Shown: positions 42,182 to 50,563 of the stretch, one piece after another
Layout: every line of letters begins with the position of its first letter
Position numbering within the stretch: the stretch's first letter is position 1
Assembly: GCA_965249215.1 (NCBI GenBank)
Contig: CBDFLN010000002.1
Location: 434,001 to 498,000, forward strand
Source of the DNA: G963667675 sp965249215
GTDB lineage: Bacteria > Chloroflexota > Dehalococcoidia > Lucifugimonadales > UBA3495
DNA length: 64,000 nucleotides
Reading direction: 5' to 3'
Notes under the pieces: model-generated
Databases searched by the model: none
Seen by the model: only the letters and a program-made list of their open reading frames with translations
What the model was told of the DNA's origin: nothing
Position numbers and translations under genes: made by a program

Positions 42182-43987
42182 GTGAGATTTAAGAAAACGA
42201 GTCTGCATCCGGTCCTGGTCCTGCTCGCCGTGGCGCTGGTGTCTGTGCTCTTCTTCGTAGCGTGCGGCGATGACGAGGAGCCTGCGGTATCCGAAGACGT
42301 AGGGACCGCAGAGGCCGCCGCCCAGGCCACTGAGGAGGTCGCTGCCCAGGCCACTGAGGAGGTCGCTGCCCAGGCCACTGGGGAGGCTGCTGCCCAGGCC
42401 ACTGAGGAGGCTGCTGCCCAGGCCACTGAGGAGGCCGCTGCCCAGGCCACTGAGGAGGCCGCCGCCCAAGCCACTGAGGAGGCCGCTGCCCAAGCCACTG
42501 AGGAGGCCGCCGCCCAGGCCACTGAGGAGGCCGCCGCCCAGCTTGGGGGACCGAAGTACGGCGGCTCACTGAAGATAGCGATGCACGCCGAGTCTTTTGG
42601 GTTGGACCCGGCCTTATTTTTTAGCACCATTGACATCATGATGAGTCTTTCATTCTATGACAACCTACTCATGGTCCAGCCGGACCTTTCCCGGAAGCCG
42701 ATGCTGGCCACATCCTGGGAAGCCAACGACGACCTCACGTCCTACACCTTCCACCTTCGTGAGGGCGTGAAATTCCACCACGGGAAGGAGTTCAAGGCGG
42801 AGGACGTGATTTTCACCTATAACCGGATATTGGATCCCGCGCTGGGCTCTCCGGGGCGGCCGCTAATAGAAGGTATCGTGAATATGGTCGCCCTCGACGA
42901 CTACACCGTGCGATTCGACCTCGACGCCCCCAACGCCTTCTTCCCGGACGCCACAGCGAGCCATATTATGCGGATCCTCCCCGCCGACGTGGATGTCGAG
43001 CGCCTGACCTCGGAGGAGTTCGGCACCGGTCCCTTCATGATTGAGGAGCACCTGCCGGGCGAACGCACGGTGGTGGTGCGGAACCCGGACTACTGGGAGG
43101 AAGGCCGGCCCTACCTGGATGAGATCGTCTATCAACTGATCCCCGAGGCCGCAATTCGGGTGGAGGCGCTCAAGAACGGCGACGTGGACCTGGTATTTCA
43201 GCTGAACCCCCAGAGCGCCCCCGGTGTCGATGCCCATCCCGAGACCACGGTGTTGAAGTCGAGCCTCGCCGGCGGGATAAATTACGCGTTGGTAATGAAC
43301 AACTCGATTCCGCCCTTCGATAACTTGCTGGTCCGGAAGGCCATGCAAGCCGCGACGGACCGTGAAACCATCACCCAAGTGGCATCGCAGGGGCTGGGCA
43401 TCAGCGCTTACGACCACCCTATTCCGTCCAGCGGCTCCCTCTTCGCGCCGCAGCATGCACCTCCGACCTACAACCCCGACCTGGCGATGTCGCTTTTGGA
43501 GCAGGCCGGGTACCCAGAAGGAATCGACGTCACCCTGTACACATCCGACATCGGGGCAGGGTATATCGAGTTGGCGGTGGCATTCAAGGAGAGTGCTGCA
43601 CCCGCGGGCATTCGGGTCAGCGTAGAGCGGGTACCTGCGGACGGGTACTTTTACGAATACTGGTCGATAAAGCCGTTGACCGTCGGCACATGGCCCATAG
43701 AGCCCAATCCGGATGCCCTCTTGAGCCTGCAGCTACTAGGTGGGTCCCCCTGGAATGGGGCGCATTATAACAACCCGACGTTTGAGGAGCTGCTCATCAA
43801 CGCCAGGGGGCAGACCGGTGAGACCCAGAAGGAAACCTACGCCGAGATCCAGCGCCTTCTGATCGACGAGGTGCCGCGTCTTGTCATCTCAAACGTGCCG
43901 CGCCTGCTCGGCGCCCGCACCGAGGTACGAATGGATCCTCATCCGCTGGGCTGGTTGCTCGTCACCGACATCTGGCTGGACGATTAG
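42182..43987 (+). CDS. ABC transporter substrate-binding lipoprotein, family 5, copy 2 with repeat linker
   Basis: A 601-residue paralogue of the gene at 36882, with the same GTG start, AAAGGAG and near-identical signal peptide (lipobox LFFVAC, Cys27). It then carries a repeat linker of about 80 residues before KYGGSLKIAMHAESFGLDP, where the SBP_bac_5 domain starts. Later blocks are LREGVKFHHGKEF, GTGPFMIEEHLPGERTVVVRN and DYWEEGRPYLDE. It has no adjacent permease genes. A strong intrinsic terminator follows at 44046. The two ligand domains differ most in the second half, so the proteins probably bind different compounds. Confidence 0.93.
   Translation: MRFKKTSLHPVLVLLAVALVSVLFFVACGDDEEPAVSEDVGTAEAAAQATEEVAAQATEEVAAQATGEAAAQATEEAAAQATEEAAAQATEEAAAQATEEAAAQATEEAAAQATEEAAAQLGGPKYGGSLKIAMHAESFGLDPALFFSTIDIMMSLSFYDNLLMVQPDLSRKPMLATSWEANDDLTSYTFHLREGVKFHHGKEFKAEDVIFTYNRILDPALGSPGRPLIEGIVNMVALDDYTVRFDLDAPNAFFPDATASHIMRILPADVDVERLTSEEFGTGPFMIEEHLPGERTVVVRNPDYWEEGRPYLDEIVYQLIPEAAIRVEALKNGDVDLVFQLNPQSAPGVDAHPETTVLKSSLAGGINYALVMNNSIPPFDNLLVRKAMQAATDRETITQVASQGLGISAYDHPIPSSGSLFAPQHAPPTYNPDLAMSLLEQAGYPEGIDVTLYTSDIGAGYIELAVAFKESAAPAGIRVSVERVPADGYFYEYWSIKPLTVGTWPIEPNPDALLSLQLLGGSPWNGAHYNNPTFEELLINARGQTGETQKETYAEIQRLLIDEVPRLVISNVPRLLGARTEVRMDPHPLGWLLVTDIWLDD
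42311..42541 (+). repeat. In-frame 24-bp tandem repeat, nine full units and a partial tenth
   Basis: Unit GAGGCYGCYGCCCARGCCACTGAG codes for E-[A/V]-A-A-Q-A-T-E. Nine units fill 42311-42526 and a partial one runs to 42541. Units differ by a few silent or single changes (one has GGG for GAG). The product is an Ala/Glu-rich linker right after the lipidated Cys. Confidence 0.95.
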
Positions 43988-44045
43988 GGAGTCGCCATCG
44001 TGCCAGCGTATTAACCTTCGGCCTACCACACCCGGTGGGAATAAG

Positions 44046-44092
44046 ATACGACACCGGCTTATACGTTAGTAAGCCGGTGTCGTATTCTTTTT
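44046..44092 (+). terminator. Intrinsic terminator of substrate-binding gene 2
   Basis: A perfect 16-bp stem (44046-44061 with 44070-44085), 8-nt loop, followed by TCTTTTT. It lies 58 bp after the stop. Confidence 0.92.
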
Positions 44093-44159
44093 ATCCAGTT
44101 CCGAGATAGGTTCGTTTGCCCGGCTCAAGGTCTAGAGCTGCGGCTAAGTTGGAAGAAGG

Positions 44160-44918
44160 TCAGTCGGATGCGTTGCAAAAATAGTGGGGCTTTTCCTCGT
44201 CCATAGACCATCCTTGGTAAAACCGATGTACGTAGGGCAATATCTGCCTAGAAAAGTCTTTACGTTCCACCTCGAGAGGTGTTAACTCCAGTGAGAGTTG
44301 TGCTTTAAGCTCGGCCCACGCCTCGGCTTTCCTCACCTTGGTGAACTCCCGGCCCCTCATGATCACTTCACCATCCACAAGCACTGTGTCCACATCCTGG
44401 CTCCGGCCCCGGTAGATAAGGGCGTCTACTATGTTGGTATCGGGACCAAGGTATGGCTCAAACATGTGGTCTAGATTAACCAAGATCATATCCGCCCTCT
44501 TGCCCTTTTCCAAAGTACCGATCCGGTCCGCCAACAGGGTTGCCTTGGCCCCGTTTATTGTGGCTAGACGCAAGACCTGGTGTGAGGTCGGACATGGGCT
44601 GTCTACTCCGGGTATTCGGTGCAGCTTTTGGACCAGGCGCATTTCCTGAAACATGTCTTTGTCGTCATTTAGACCCGCCTCATCGATACCCATGGCCACC
44701 GTAATATCCCGCTCTAATAACTGGTTGAGAGCGGCGATGCCGCTCTTGAGGCGCAGGTTGGAACTAGCGATGTGGCATATCATGGTGCCGGTCTCCTCCA
44801 AGAGGTCAGTATCAGAATCCGTGAGCCAGACGCCGTGCCCGCAGGTCACCTCCGGCCCCAAGAATCCCAGGTCATTAAAGTGCGCCGGCGGCGTCTTACC
44901 GAACTCGCGCAGACCGTA
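44160..44918 (-). pseudogene. Amidohydrolase (TRZ/ATZ-type), C-terminal two-thirds
   Basis: The frame runs from about 44918 (YGLREFGKTPP) through LGFLGPEVTCGHGVWL with a metal His, ICHIASSNLRLKSGIA, GIDEAGLNDDKDMFQEM with the catalytic Asp, and ATLLADRIGTLEKGKRADMI to the stop at 44160. About 240-250 residues of a roughly 450-residue protein remain; the N-terminal HxH metal site is missing. At 44918 it abuts a piece of an epimerase gene, so the N-terminal half was lost by recombination. An internal ATG exists but a functional product is unlikely. Confidence 0.8.
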
Positions 44919-45011
44919 GCAGCCACTCTACGTAGTCTCTGAGGCTTGAGATCATGTCGTACTTGGGCTCGAAGCCCAGGTCCTCCCGCATCCGGCGGAC
45001 GTCAAGGGCCC
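44896..45011 (-). pseudogene. NAD-dependent sugar epimerase, C-terminal scrap
   Basis: The minus frame reads ALDVRRMREDLGFEPKYDMI and SSLRDYVEWL, the typical last 30 residues of UDP-glucose 4-epimerase-like short-chain enzymes, and stops at 44896-44898. It is joined to the amidohydrolase fragment, overlapping its edge by 23 bp in another frame. The rest of the gene is absent. Confidence 0.6.
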
Positions 45012-45318
45012 GTTAATGTTCTTTGGTGGGGTTAAGTTCACCGTTGAACCACTGGACTGGACACTAGTGATCAATACTGTTGGCAGCTAACCGCATCCTT
45101 GATAATATCCACACCATAACTGAACGCCTTTCGCTCAGGGCCTAGCTAAGTGTGCCACACCGTTTAGGGCTATAGCCTTTACACGCTGGAGGACGCAGGT
45201 TCGAGTTGCACTGCCCACCAAACCGCATACTATCAAGCATACTTGCCTTGAGACTTGCCCTACACCTATCGCCGCTTTTGGCCGACCCGGCGTGGTGCAG
45301 GGTTTTTTGACGCCTAAG
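45012..45318. other. Scarred intergenic region before IS1380 copy B
   Basis: About 300 bp without a supportable gene. It contains the 3' part of a tRNA-like sequence near 45185-45220 and is bounded by an epimerase scrap and an IS1380 copy. Confidence 0.5.
45185..45220 (+). pseudogene. tRNA 3'-end-like scrap
   Basis: GCAGGTTCGAGTTGCAC then TGCCCACCA resembles a T arm, acceptor 3' strand and CCA end. The T stem is no longer well paired and no 5' half is seen. It may be the remnant of an attachment site. Confidence 0.3.
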
Positions 45319-45369
45319 CCCGAATCCACCGAAGGAGGGCGTCGGGTTAGCGTCCTGAAGCGGCAAGAA

Positions 45370-45433
45370 GGTGCTCCTGTGCTTCTGGGATAATGGTTTT
45401 GTAGCAAAAAACCGACCCCGGAAAAGGAGCACC
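45370..45433 (+). promoter_or_regulatory. IS1380 leader: extended -10 promoter within an inverted repeat that covers the ribosome site
   Basis: GGTGCTCCT at 45370-45378 is the reverse complement of AGGAGCACC at 45425-45433, which includes the AAGGAG ribosome site for the ATG at 45440. Between them TGGGATAAT (45386-45394) is an extended -10 box. A transcript from it would start near 45401, after the first arm. The same sequence stands in copies A and C. Confidence 0.6.
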
Positions 45434-45439
45434 CAATAG

Positions 45440-46765
45440 ATGCTGCCACGCAACCACCCCGACCGGATCCAAATCACCTTCGACGACCGCCGCTTGGTGG
45501 CCAATGCCGGGCTGCTCCTTCCGGCCACCCTGGCGCGGCACCTCGGCCTGCCCGAACTCGTCCGGCAGCGCCTCGACCTGGGCGATGCCCCGGGGCGGGC
45601 GAACACGAGCGACAAGATGATGACGCTGGTGGCGTCTGCGCTGGCTGGGGGCGACTGCATTGACGACGCCGATGTGTTGCGCACCGGGGGGACGGCCTGC
45701 ACCCTGGGCGGCACGGTCAAGGCGCCATCCACCCTGGGCACCTTCCTGCGCAGCTTCCGGTGGGGCCACGTCCGTCAACTCGACCGGGTGAGCCGCGAGT
45801 TGCTGGCCCGGGCTTGGCAGGCCGGGGCGGGACCCGGCGACGGGCCCCTGACCATTGACCTGGACTCCACCATCTGCGAGACCTACGGACTGGCCAAGGA
45901 GGGCGCACGCCACCACGGCTATACCGGCAAGCGGGGCTATCACCCGCTGTTGGCCGTCGCCGCCGGCACCGGCGACGTGCTGATGTCCCGGCTGCGCGAG
46001 GGCCGCGCCAACACCGCCCGGGGCGCCGCCCACTTTCTGCGGGAGACGGTGGGGCGGGTACGCTACGCCGGGGCCAACGGACGACTCACGCTACGGGCCG
46101 ACAGCGGGTTCTACACTCATGGCGTGGTATCCGTCTGCCGCAAGATGGATGTCCGCTTCTCCATCACCATCCGCCAGCACAAGAGCCTGCGCAATCTCAT
46201 CGAGACGATACCCGAGGATGCCTGGACTCCCATTCCCTACTGGATGGACGGCGCCGCCGATGTGGCCGAGACCACCTGCACTCCCTTCCAGAGTGAACCT
46301 GACGCCGCGCCGGTGCGGCTCATCGTCCGGCGTGTGAAGCCCACGCCCGGTTCCCAGTTGGCCCTCTTCGCCAAATACAGCTATCACGGCTTCATCACCG
46401 ACCGGGACGGGGAGTTGCTCGAACTGGAGGCTGACCATCGCCGCCACGCCGAGATCGAGAATGCCATACGCGACCTCAAGTACGGCGTCGGGCTCAACCA
46501 TCTCCCCTCGGGCCGCTTCGCCGCCAACGGCGCCTGGCTGGCCGTCCAGACGATGGCCCACAACCTGGCCCGCTGGACCGCGCGGATCGGTCTGGGAGAG
46601 CGGATAGCCACCACCAAGACCCTCCGGCGGCGGTTCTTCTCCCTGGCCGGACGGCTCACCCGCTCGGCACGCCGGTTGACCCTGCATCTTCCGGATCGCT
46701 GGCCTTGGGCTGAGAAGTTCAGCCGCGCCTTGGCCCGGCTGCGAGCCATTCCACTCCCGGCCTGA
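45440..46765 (+). CDS. IS1380-family transposase, copy B
   Basis: 441 residues, identical in protein sequence to copy A (24057-25382) and copy C (53447-54772), with all DDE residues in place. See copy A for motifs. It reads towards relA/spoT, which is convergent. Confidence 0.95.
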   Translation: MLPRNHPDRIQITFDDRRLVANAGLLLPATLARHLGLPELVRQRLDLGDAPGRANTSDKMMTLVASALAGGDCIDDADVLRTGGTACTLGGTVKAPSTLGTFLRSFRWGHVRQLDRVSRELLARAWQAGAGPGDGPLTIDLDSTICETYGLAKEGARHHGYTGKRGYHPLLAVAAGTGDVLMSRLREGRANTARGAAHFLRETVGRVRYAGANGRLTLRADSGFYTHGVVSVCRKMDVRFSITIRQHKSLRNLIETIPEDAWTPIPYWMDGAADVAETTCTPFQSEPDAAPVRLIVRRVKPTPGSQLALFAKYSYHGFITDRDGELLELEADHRRHAEIENAIRDLKYGVGLNHLPSGRFAANGAWLAVQTMAHNLARWTARIGLGERIATTKTLRRRFFSLAGRLTRSARRLTLHLPDRWPWAEKFSRALARLRAIPLPA

Positions 46766-47137
46766 CGGCACCGTCGGCGACCGACCCACCCACCGGACAA
46801 CCGAAGATCCCCGCAGACTCGCGCCAGCCCGGTCCGAGAGAGTTCCCTGTTGCGTATTCTCTCGCCATCCCGCGCATCGCAGCTCCTGCAGACGCCCATA
46901 GGGGCCCCTGTGCGGCGATGAAGACCGTCCGCCGACCTCCCTACCCCAAATGGAACCCAGGCTATTTCCCCTGTAGCTCCCTCATCCCCCTTCCGCTTTC
47001 CTCACGCCGTCCATCGGTGTCCTTCGGTGGATTCGGGATAAAGCAGGGCCTGGTTTCCTGAAAGCAAAACGGGGCATGGCGGTCGAAATCGGAATGGGAA
47101 CGTCGCCGCAGGCAGCCGGGGCCGGCAGCAGTCCCTA

Positions 47138-49375
47138 CTAAGCCCTAGCTGGGGCCGGCAGGCTGGACTGGTCCCGGGTAACGGAAATGGCGCCCCGCAC
47201 TGCCTCCAGCTTGGAAAACAGCTTGCCCAGCTGGTCCAGGCCGGTCGTGTGCAATGTCAATTCCATGGTGACGGTGCCATCGGCGTGTTCCTTGGTAATC
47301 ACCCCGGCGATGTTCACGTGCTCCTCCGACACCAGGACGGTCACGTCCCGCAGCAGCCCCACCCGGTCGTAGGCCCGCATCTTCACCCTCACCGGATGCA
47401 GTTCCCGGGCCGCCCCCCATTCCACCTTGACCACCCGTTCCTGCTCGTCTTCATTGCGGATTCCGGGGCAGTCCTTCTTGTGGACGGTAACTCCCCTGGC
47501 CCTGGTGATGAAGCCCATTATCGCGTCGCCGGGAATCGGATTGCAGCACCGGCCTATGCGCACCAGCAGGTCGCCGACACCAAGCACCGAAATCCCCGAA
47601 CTGGGGCTGGACAGAGGAAGGTTGGGTTTGACAAGGTCCTTTTGCTGGCTGGAATCCTGGCGCGCCTGGGCCAGCCGGTGGGACACCTGGCTCTCCGTAA
47701 ATACCCCGGAACCCAGGTTGGCCAGCAGTTCGTCTATGTCTTCGTATTTGCACAGGGTCAGGATTTCGGCTTCGTCGAAGCGCTGGTTGAACCTCTTTAT
47801 CTCCCGGCGCAGCAGTTCCCGGCCCCGCCGGATGTTGGCGCTGCGGGCCTGCCGCCGGAACCAGTGGCGGACCTTCTGCCTGGCGCTGGCCGATACCACG
47901 TAACCGCGGCTGGGGTTCAGCCAGTCCAGGCTGGGCCCCCGTTCCGACTTCGACGCCACCACCTCCACGGTATCGCCGTTTTGCAGGGCCGAGTCCAGGG
48001 CCACCAACCGGCCGTTGACCTTGGCGCCGATGCAGCGGTGGCCCAGTTCCGTGTGAATCTTGTAGGCGAAGTCCACCGCCGTAGATCCCACGGTGAGTTC
48101 CACGATGTCCCCCTTGGGGGTGTAGACGAACACCTGGTCGTGGAAGATGTCCTGCTTCACCGACTCTATGAACTCGTCGGTCCCGGCGACCTCCCGCTGC
48201 CAGTCCAGAAGCTGGCGCAGCCAGGTCATCTTCTCTTCGAAACGCAGGTCCCCCGAGTTGCCTTCCTTGTAGCGCCAGTGGGCCGCCACGCCGTATTCGG
48301 CAATCTGGTGCATCTCGTAGGTCTTTACCTGGACCTCCAGGGGATTGCCGCCCTGGCAAATCACCGTGGTGTGCAGGGCCTGGTACATGTTTTCCTTGGG
48401 ATTTGCTATGTAGTCGTCGAACTGGCCCGGAATCGGGTGCCAGAGCTGGTGGACTACGCCAAGGGTCTTGTAGCAGTCCTCGTTGGTGTCCACGAAGACT
48501 CGAAGCGCGTACAGGTCGTAAATGTCCCGCAGTTCCTGCCCCTGTTCGGCATACTTCTGCATCTTCCGGTGAGTGCTGTAGATCCCCTTGGGGCGGCCCA
48601 CCACCTCGCCCTTCAGTCCAAGCGTCTCCATGGCCTCCCGGAGGATGCCGGCCACCTTTTCGACGTATTCCTCCCGTTCCCCCCGCTTGGCGGCCAGCAT
48701 CTTGGAGATTTCGTGGTACCGCTCCTCGTCCAGGTGGCGGAAGGCCAGGTCGTCCAACCGCCACTTGATGTCCCAGATGCCCAGCCGGTGGGCCAGCGGC
48801 GAATAGATGTCCAGGGTCTCCTGGGCAATTCGCTTCCGCTTCTCCGGCGGCAAAGCGTCCAGGGTATACATGTTGTGCATGCGGTCGGCCAGCTTGATGA
48901 GCACCACCCGGATGTCCTCGGCCATGGACACCAGCATCTTGCGCAGGCTTTCGGCCTGCAAGTTGTCCTGGTCTTCGGCCCCGTCTCCGGCGGCGGTCTT
49001 GGGCTCGTAGAAGCGGGCGTCCATGCGGGCCAGCTTGGTGACGCCGTCCACCAGCTTGGCGGTTTCGGGCCCGAACTGGGCCTCCACCTCTTCCAGGGTC
49101 ACGCCGCAGTCCTCGACCACGTCATGGAGCAGGGCGGCTATGATGGTGTGGCCGTCCAGGCGGAGGTCGCTGAGTAACAGGGCGGCCTCCAGAGGATGGG
49201 CGATGTAGGGTTCGCCGGACTTGCGAGTCTGGCCCCGGTGGCAGCGGTCGGCGTAATCGTACGCCTGCCCGATCAGGTCCGTGGTTTCCTCGGGCAGGTA
49301 GGAGGCTACCCGTTCGATTAGCTTCTCGGCGCTGTCAGCCACTACGCCGTTCTTGGAGGTCTTGGTGTTAGTCAA
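47138..49375 (-). CDS. RelA/SpoT family (p)ppGpp synthetase/hydrolase
   Basis: A 745-residue stringent-response enzyme. Seen in order: HD hydrolase domain with His60 (YIAHPLEAALLL) and His84-Asp85 (ALLHDVVED), synthetase domain with GIYSTHRKMQKY and the motif PGQFDDYIANPK at about 316-327, TGS domain (FVYTPKGDIVELTVGSTAVDFA), and a C-terminal ACT domain (DRVGLLRDVTVLVSEEHVNI). The hydrolase site is intact, so it is probably the bifunctional Rel. In place of RFKD (usual in bifunctional Rel) or EFDD (RelA) it has QFDD at 318-321. It is monocistronic. Confidence 0.95.
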   Translation of the reverse strand: MTNTKTSKNGVVADSAEKLIERVASYLPEETTDLIGQAYDYADRCHRGQTRKSGEPYIAHPLEAALLLSDLRLDGHTIIAALLHDVVEDCGVTLEEVEAQFGPETAKLVDGVTKLARMDARFYEPKTAAGDGAEDQDNLQAESLRKMLVSMAEDIRVVLIKLADRMHNMYTLDALPPEKRKRIAQETLDIYSPLAHRLGIWDIKWRLDDLAFRHLDEERYHEISKMLAAKRGEREEYVEKVAGILREAMETLGLKGEVVGRPKGIYSTHRKMQKYAEQGQELRDIYDLYALRVFVDTNEDCYKTLGVVHQLWHPIPGQFDDYIANPKENMYQALHTTVICQGGNPLEVQVKTYEMHQIAEYGVAAHWRYKEGNSGDLRFEEKMTWLRQLLDWQREVAGTDEFIESVKQDIFHDQVFVYTPKGDIVELTVGSTAVDFAYKIHTELGHRCIGAKVNGRLVALDSALQNGDTVEVVASKSERGPSLDWLNPSRGYVVSASARQKVRHWFRRQARSANIRRGRELLRREIKRFNQRFDEAEILTLCKYEDIDELLANLGSGVFTESQVSHRLAQARQDSSQQKDLVKPNLPLSSPSSGISVLGVGDLLVRIGRCCNPIPGDAIMGFITRARGVTVHKKDCPGIRNEDEQERVVKVEWGAARELHPVRVKMRAYDRVGLLRDVTVLVSEEHVNIAGVITKEHADGTVTMELTLHTTGLDQLGKLFSKLEAVRGAISVTRDQSSLPAPARA

Positions 49376-49687
49376 CGGTCTCCAATCGTCTGGCCTGACC
49401 GGTTTAGCGACTCACCGTCCGGCGGCTGTTGCGATGGTTTCTAAAGAGCCGGTTTACAAGACGATAATACCAGGAATGCTCCAAAGCCGGAAAGGCTGTT
49501 GCGGATGCTTGCGGGAATTCTACCCTTTTCGACGGGAAAACGCCAACACATCCTGCGCCCGGAAACGGCCAGTGTTGGACCGGCGCGAACCTCTTCCGGC
49601 TATGTCCCGGAAATGGCCCCCCCACCGCGGCCAGTGCAATATATTCCACATACGGTTGCGCTGGCCCTAACGGCTTTCCCAACGCTG

Positions 49688-50551
49688 CTAATCCAGAAAC
49701 TCGGCCTCCCACCGGCTGTAGTCATGGCTGCGGGTGACTTGGGACATCAGGGTCGCCGGGGCAAGTTGGGGATCCAAGTCCCGGGGAGGCACCCCTTCGC
49801 GCAGGGCCTTCAGCGTGTCGTACACTGCTTTCACCGCCGCCCTAAAGGGCAGGTGCCCCTGCAAAGCGATCCGCACTCCGTTGGCGGCCAGGAACGCTGG
49901 GTCCATCAGCTCATCACCCGCGCCTCCCAGCAGCAGGGGAAGGTCCACCTCGGCCCGCACCGCCTCCACTTCTTCCCTGGTGCGCGCTCCGGCCAGGAAC
50001 AGGGCGTCCACCCCCATCTCCTGGTAGGCCTTGGCCCGCCTGACCGTTTCGGGGACACCCGAGAAACGCAGGGCGCTGGTGCGGGCGGCGATTACCAGGG
50101 CCGGGTCCTGCCTGGCGGCTACGGCGGCCTTCATCTTGCCCACACCCTCTTCCAACGACACCAACTGCCGGCTGCCCCCGTCTCCGAAGGATCTGGGCAG
50201 CATGGTGTCTTCGATGGTCAGGCCCGCCGCCCCGGCATTTTCCAGTTCCTCCACGGTGCGCATTACGTTCAACGCGTTGCCGTAGCCGTGGTCTGCGTCC
50301 ACCAATAGGCCGAGCTCGCCGGCGCGGCAGATGCGGCGTACCTGCTGGGCCAACTCGGTGAGACTCAGGACTACAAGGTCGGGAGCGCCCAGCACTGTCC
50401 CAGAGGCGACCGAACCGGCGAGCATTCCCGTCTCGAACCCCAGGTCCTCGGCGATGCGGGCCGAGATGGGGTCGAACACCGAGGCGGCGTACACGCACCT
50501 GTCTCCGTCCAAGATGGAGCGGAACCGCTCCCGCCGTGGGGTCGAGTTCAT
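49688..50551 (-). CDS. Oxaloacetate decarboxylase-like protein (isocitrate lyase/PEP mutase superfamily)
   Basis: A 287-residue TIM-barrel enzyme. Seen: YAASVFDPISARIAEDLGFE, LLVDADHGYGNALNVMRTVE with metal-binding acids, LTIEDTMLPRSFG, LVSLEEGVGKMKAA, ALVIAARTSALRF and LQGHLPF with the key His. As I recall them, these blocks match the Pseudomonas PA4872 group, which decarboxylates oxaloacetate, more than PEP mutase or methylisocitrate lyase; the KKCGH loop of lyases is absent. IS1182 copy 2 ends 13 bp upstream of the ATG and has probably displaced the native promoter. Confidence 0.85.
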   Translation of the reverse strand: MNSTPRRERFRSILDGDRCVYAASVFDPISARIAEDLGFETGMLAGSVASGTVLGAPDLVVLSLTELAQQVRRICRAGELGLLVDADHGYGNALNVMRTVEELENAGAAGLTIEDTMLPRSFGDGGSRQLVSLEEGVGKMKAAVAARQDPALVIAARTSALRFSGVPETVRRAKAYQEMGVDALFLAGARTREEVEAVRAEVDLPLLLGGAGDELMDPAFLAANGVRIALQGHLPFRAAVKAVYDTLKALREGVPPRDLDPQLAPATLMSQVTRSHDYSRWEAEFLD

Positions 50552-50563
50552 CTGGGAACCTCG

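Larger units (their letters stand above)
45319..47037 (+). mobile_element. IS1380-family insertion sequence, copy B
   Basis: The same 1,719-bp element as copies A and C. Flanks are CTAA on the left (plus one G) and ATAA on the right, an imperfect 4-bp duplication. I noticed one base change relative to copies A and C in the 3' non-coding part (CTGTTGCG for CTGCTGCG near 46849-46856). It lies about 100 bp from the 3' end of relA/spoT. Confidence 0.95.

Noticed and set aside
42311..42541. CRISPR-like array
   Set aside because: The 24-bp units are directly adjacent with no spacers and lie in frame in a lipoprotein gene.
42189..42569. Repetitive PQWPG-type frame on the minus strand
   Set aside because: It is the reverse complement of the 24-bp repeat of the binding protein; the plus frame has signal peptide, ribosome site and domain.
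44160..44861. Functional 233-residue amidohydrolase from the internal ATG
   Set aside because: It would lack the N-terminal metal-binding HxH part and the homology continues upstream of the ATG to a recombination junction.
47249..49177. 642-codon frame on the plus strand
   Set aside because: Shadow of relA/spoT on the opposite strand; the RelA domains are clear on the minus strand.
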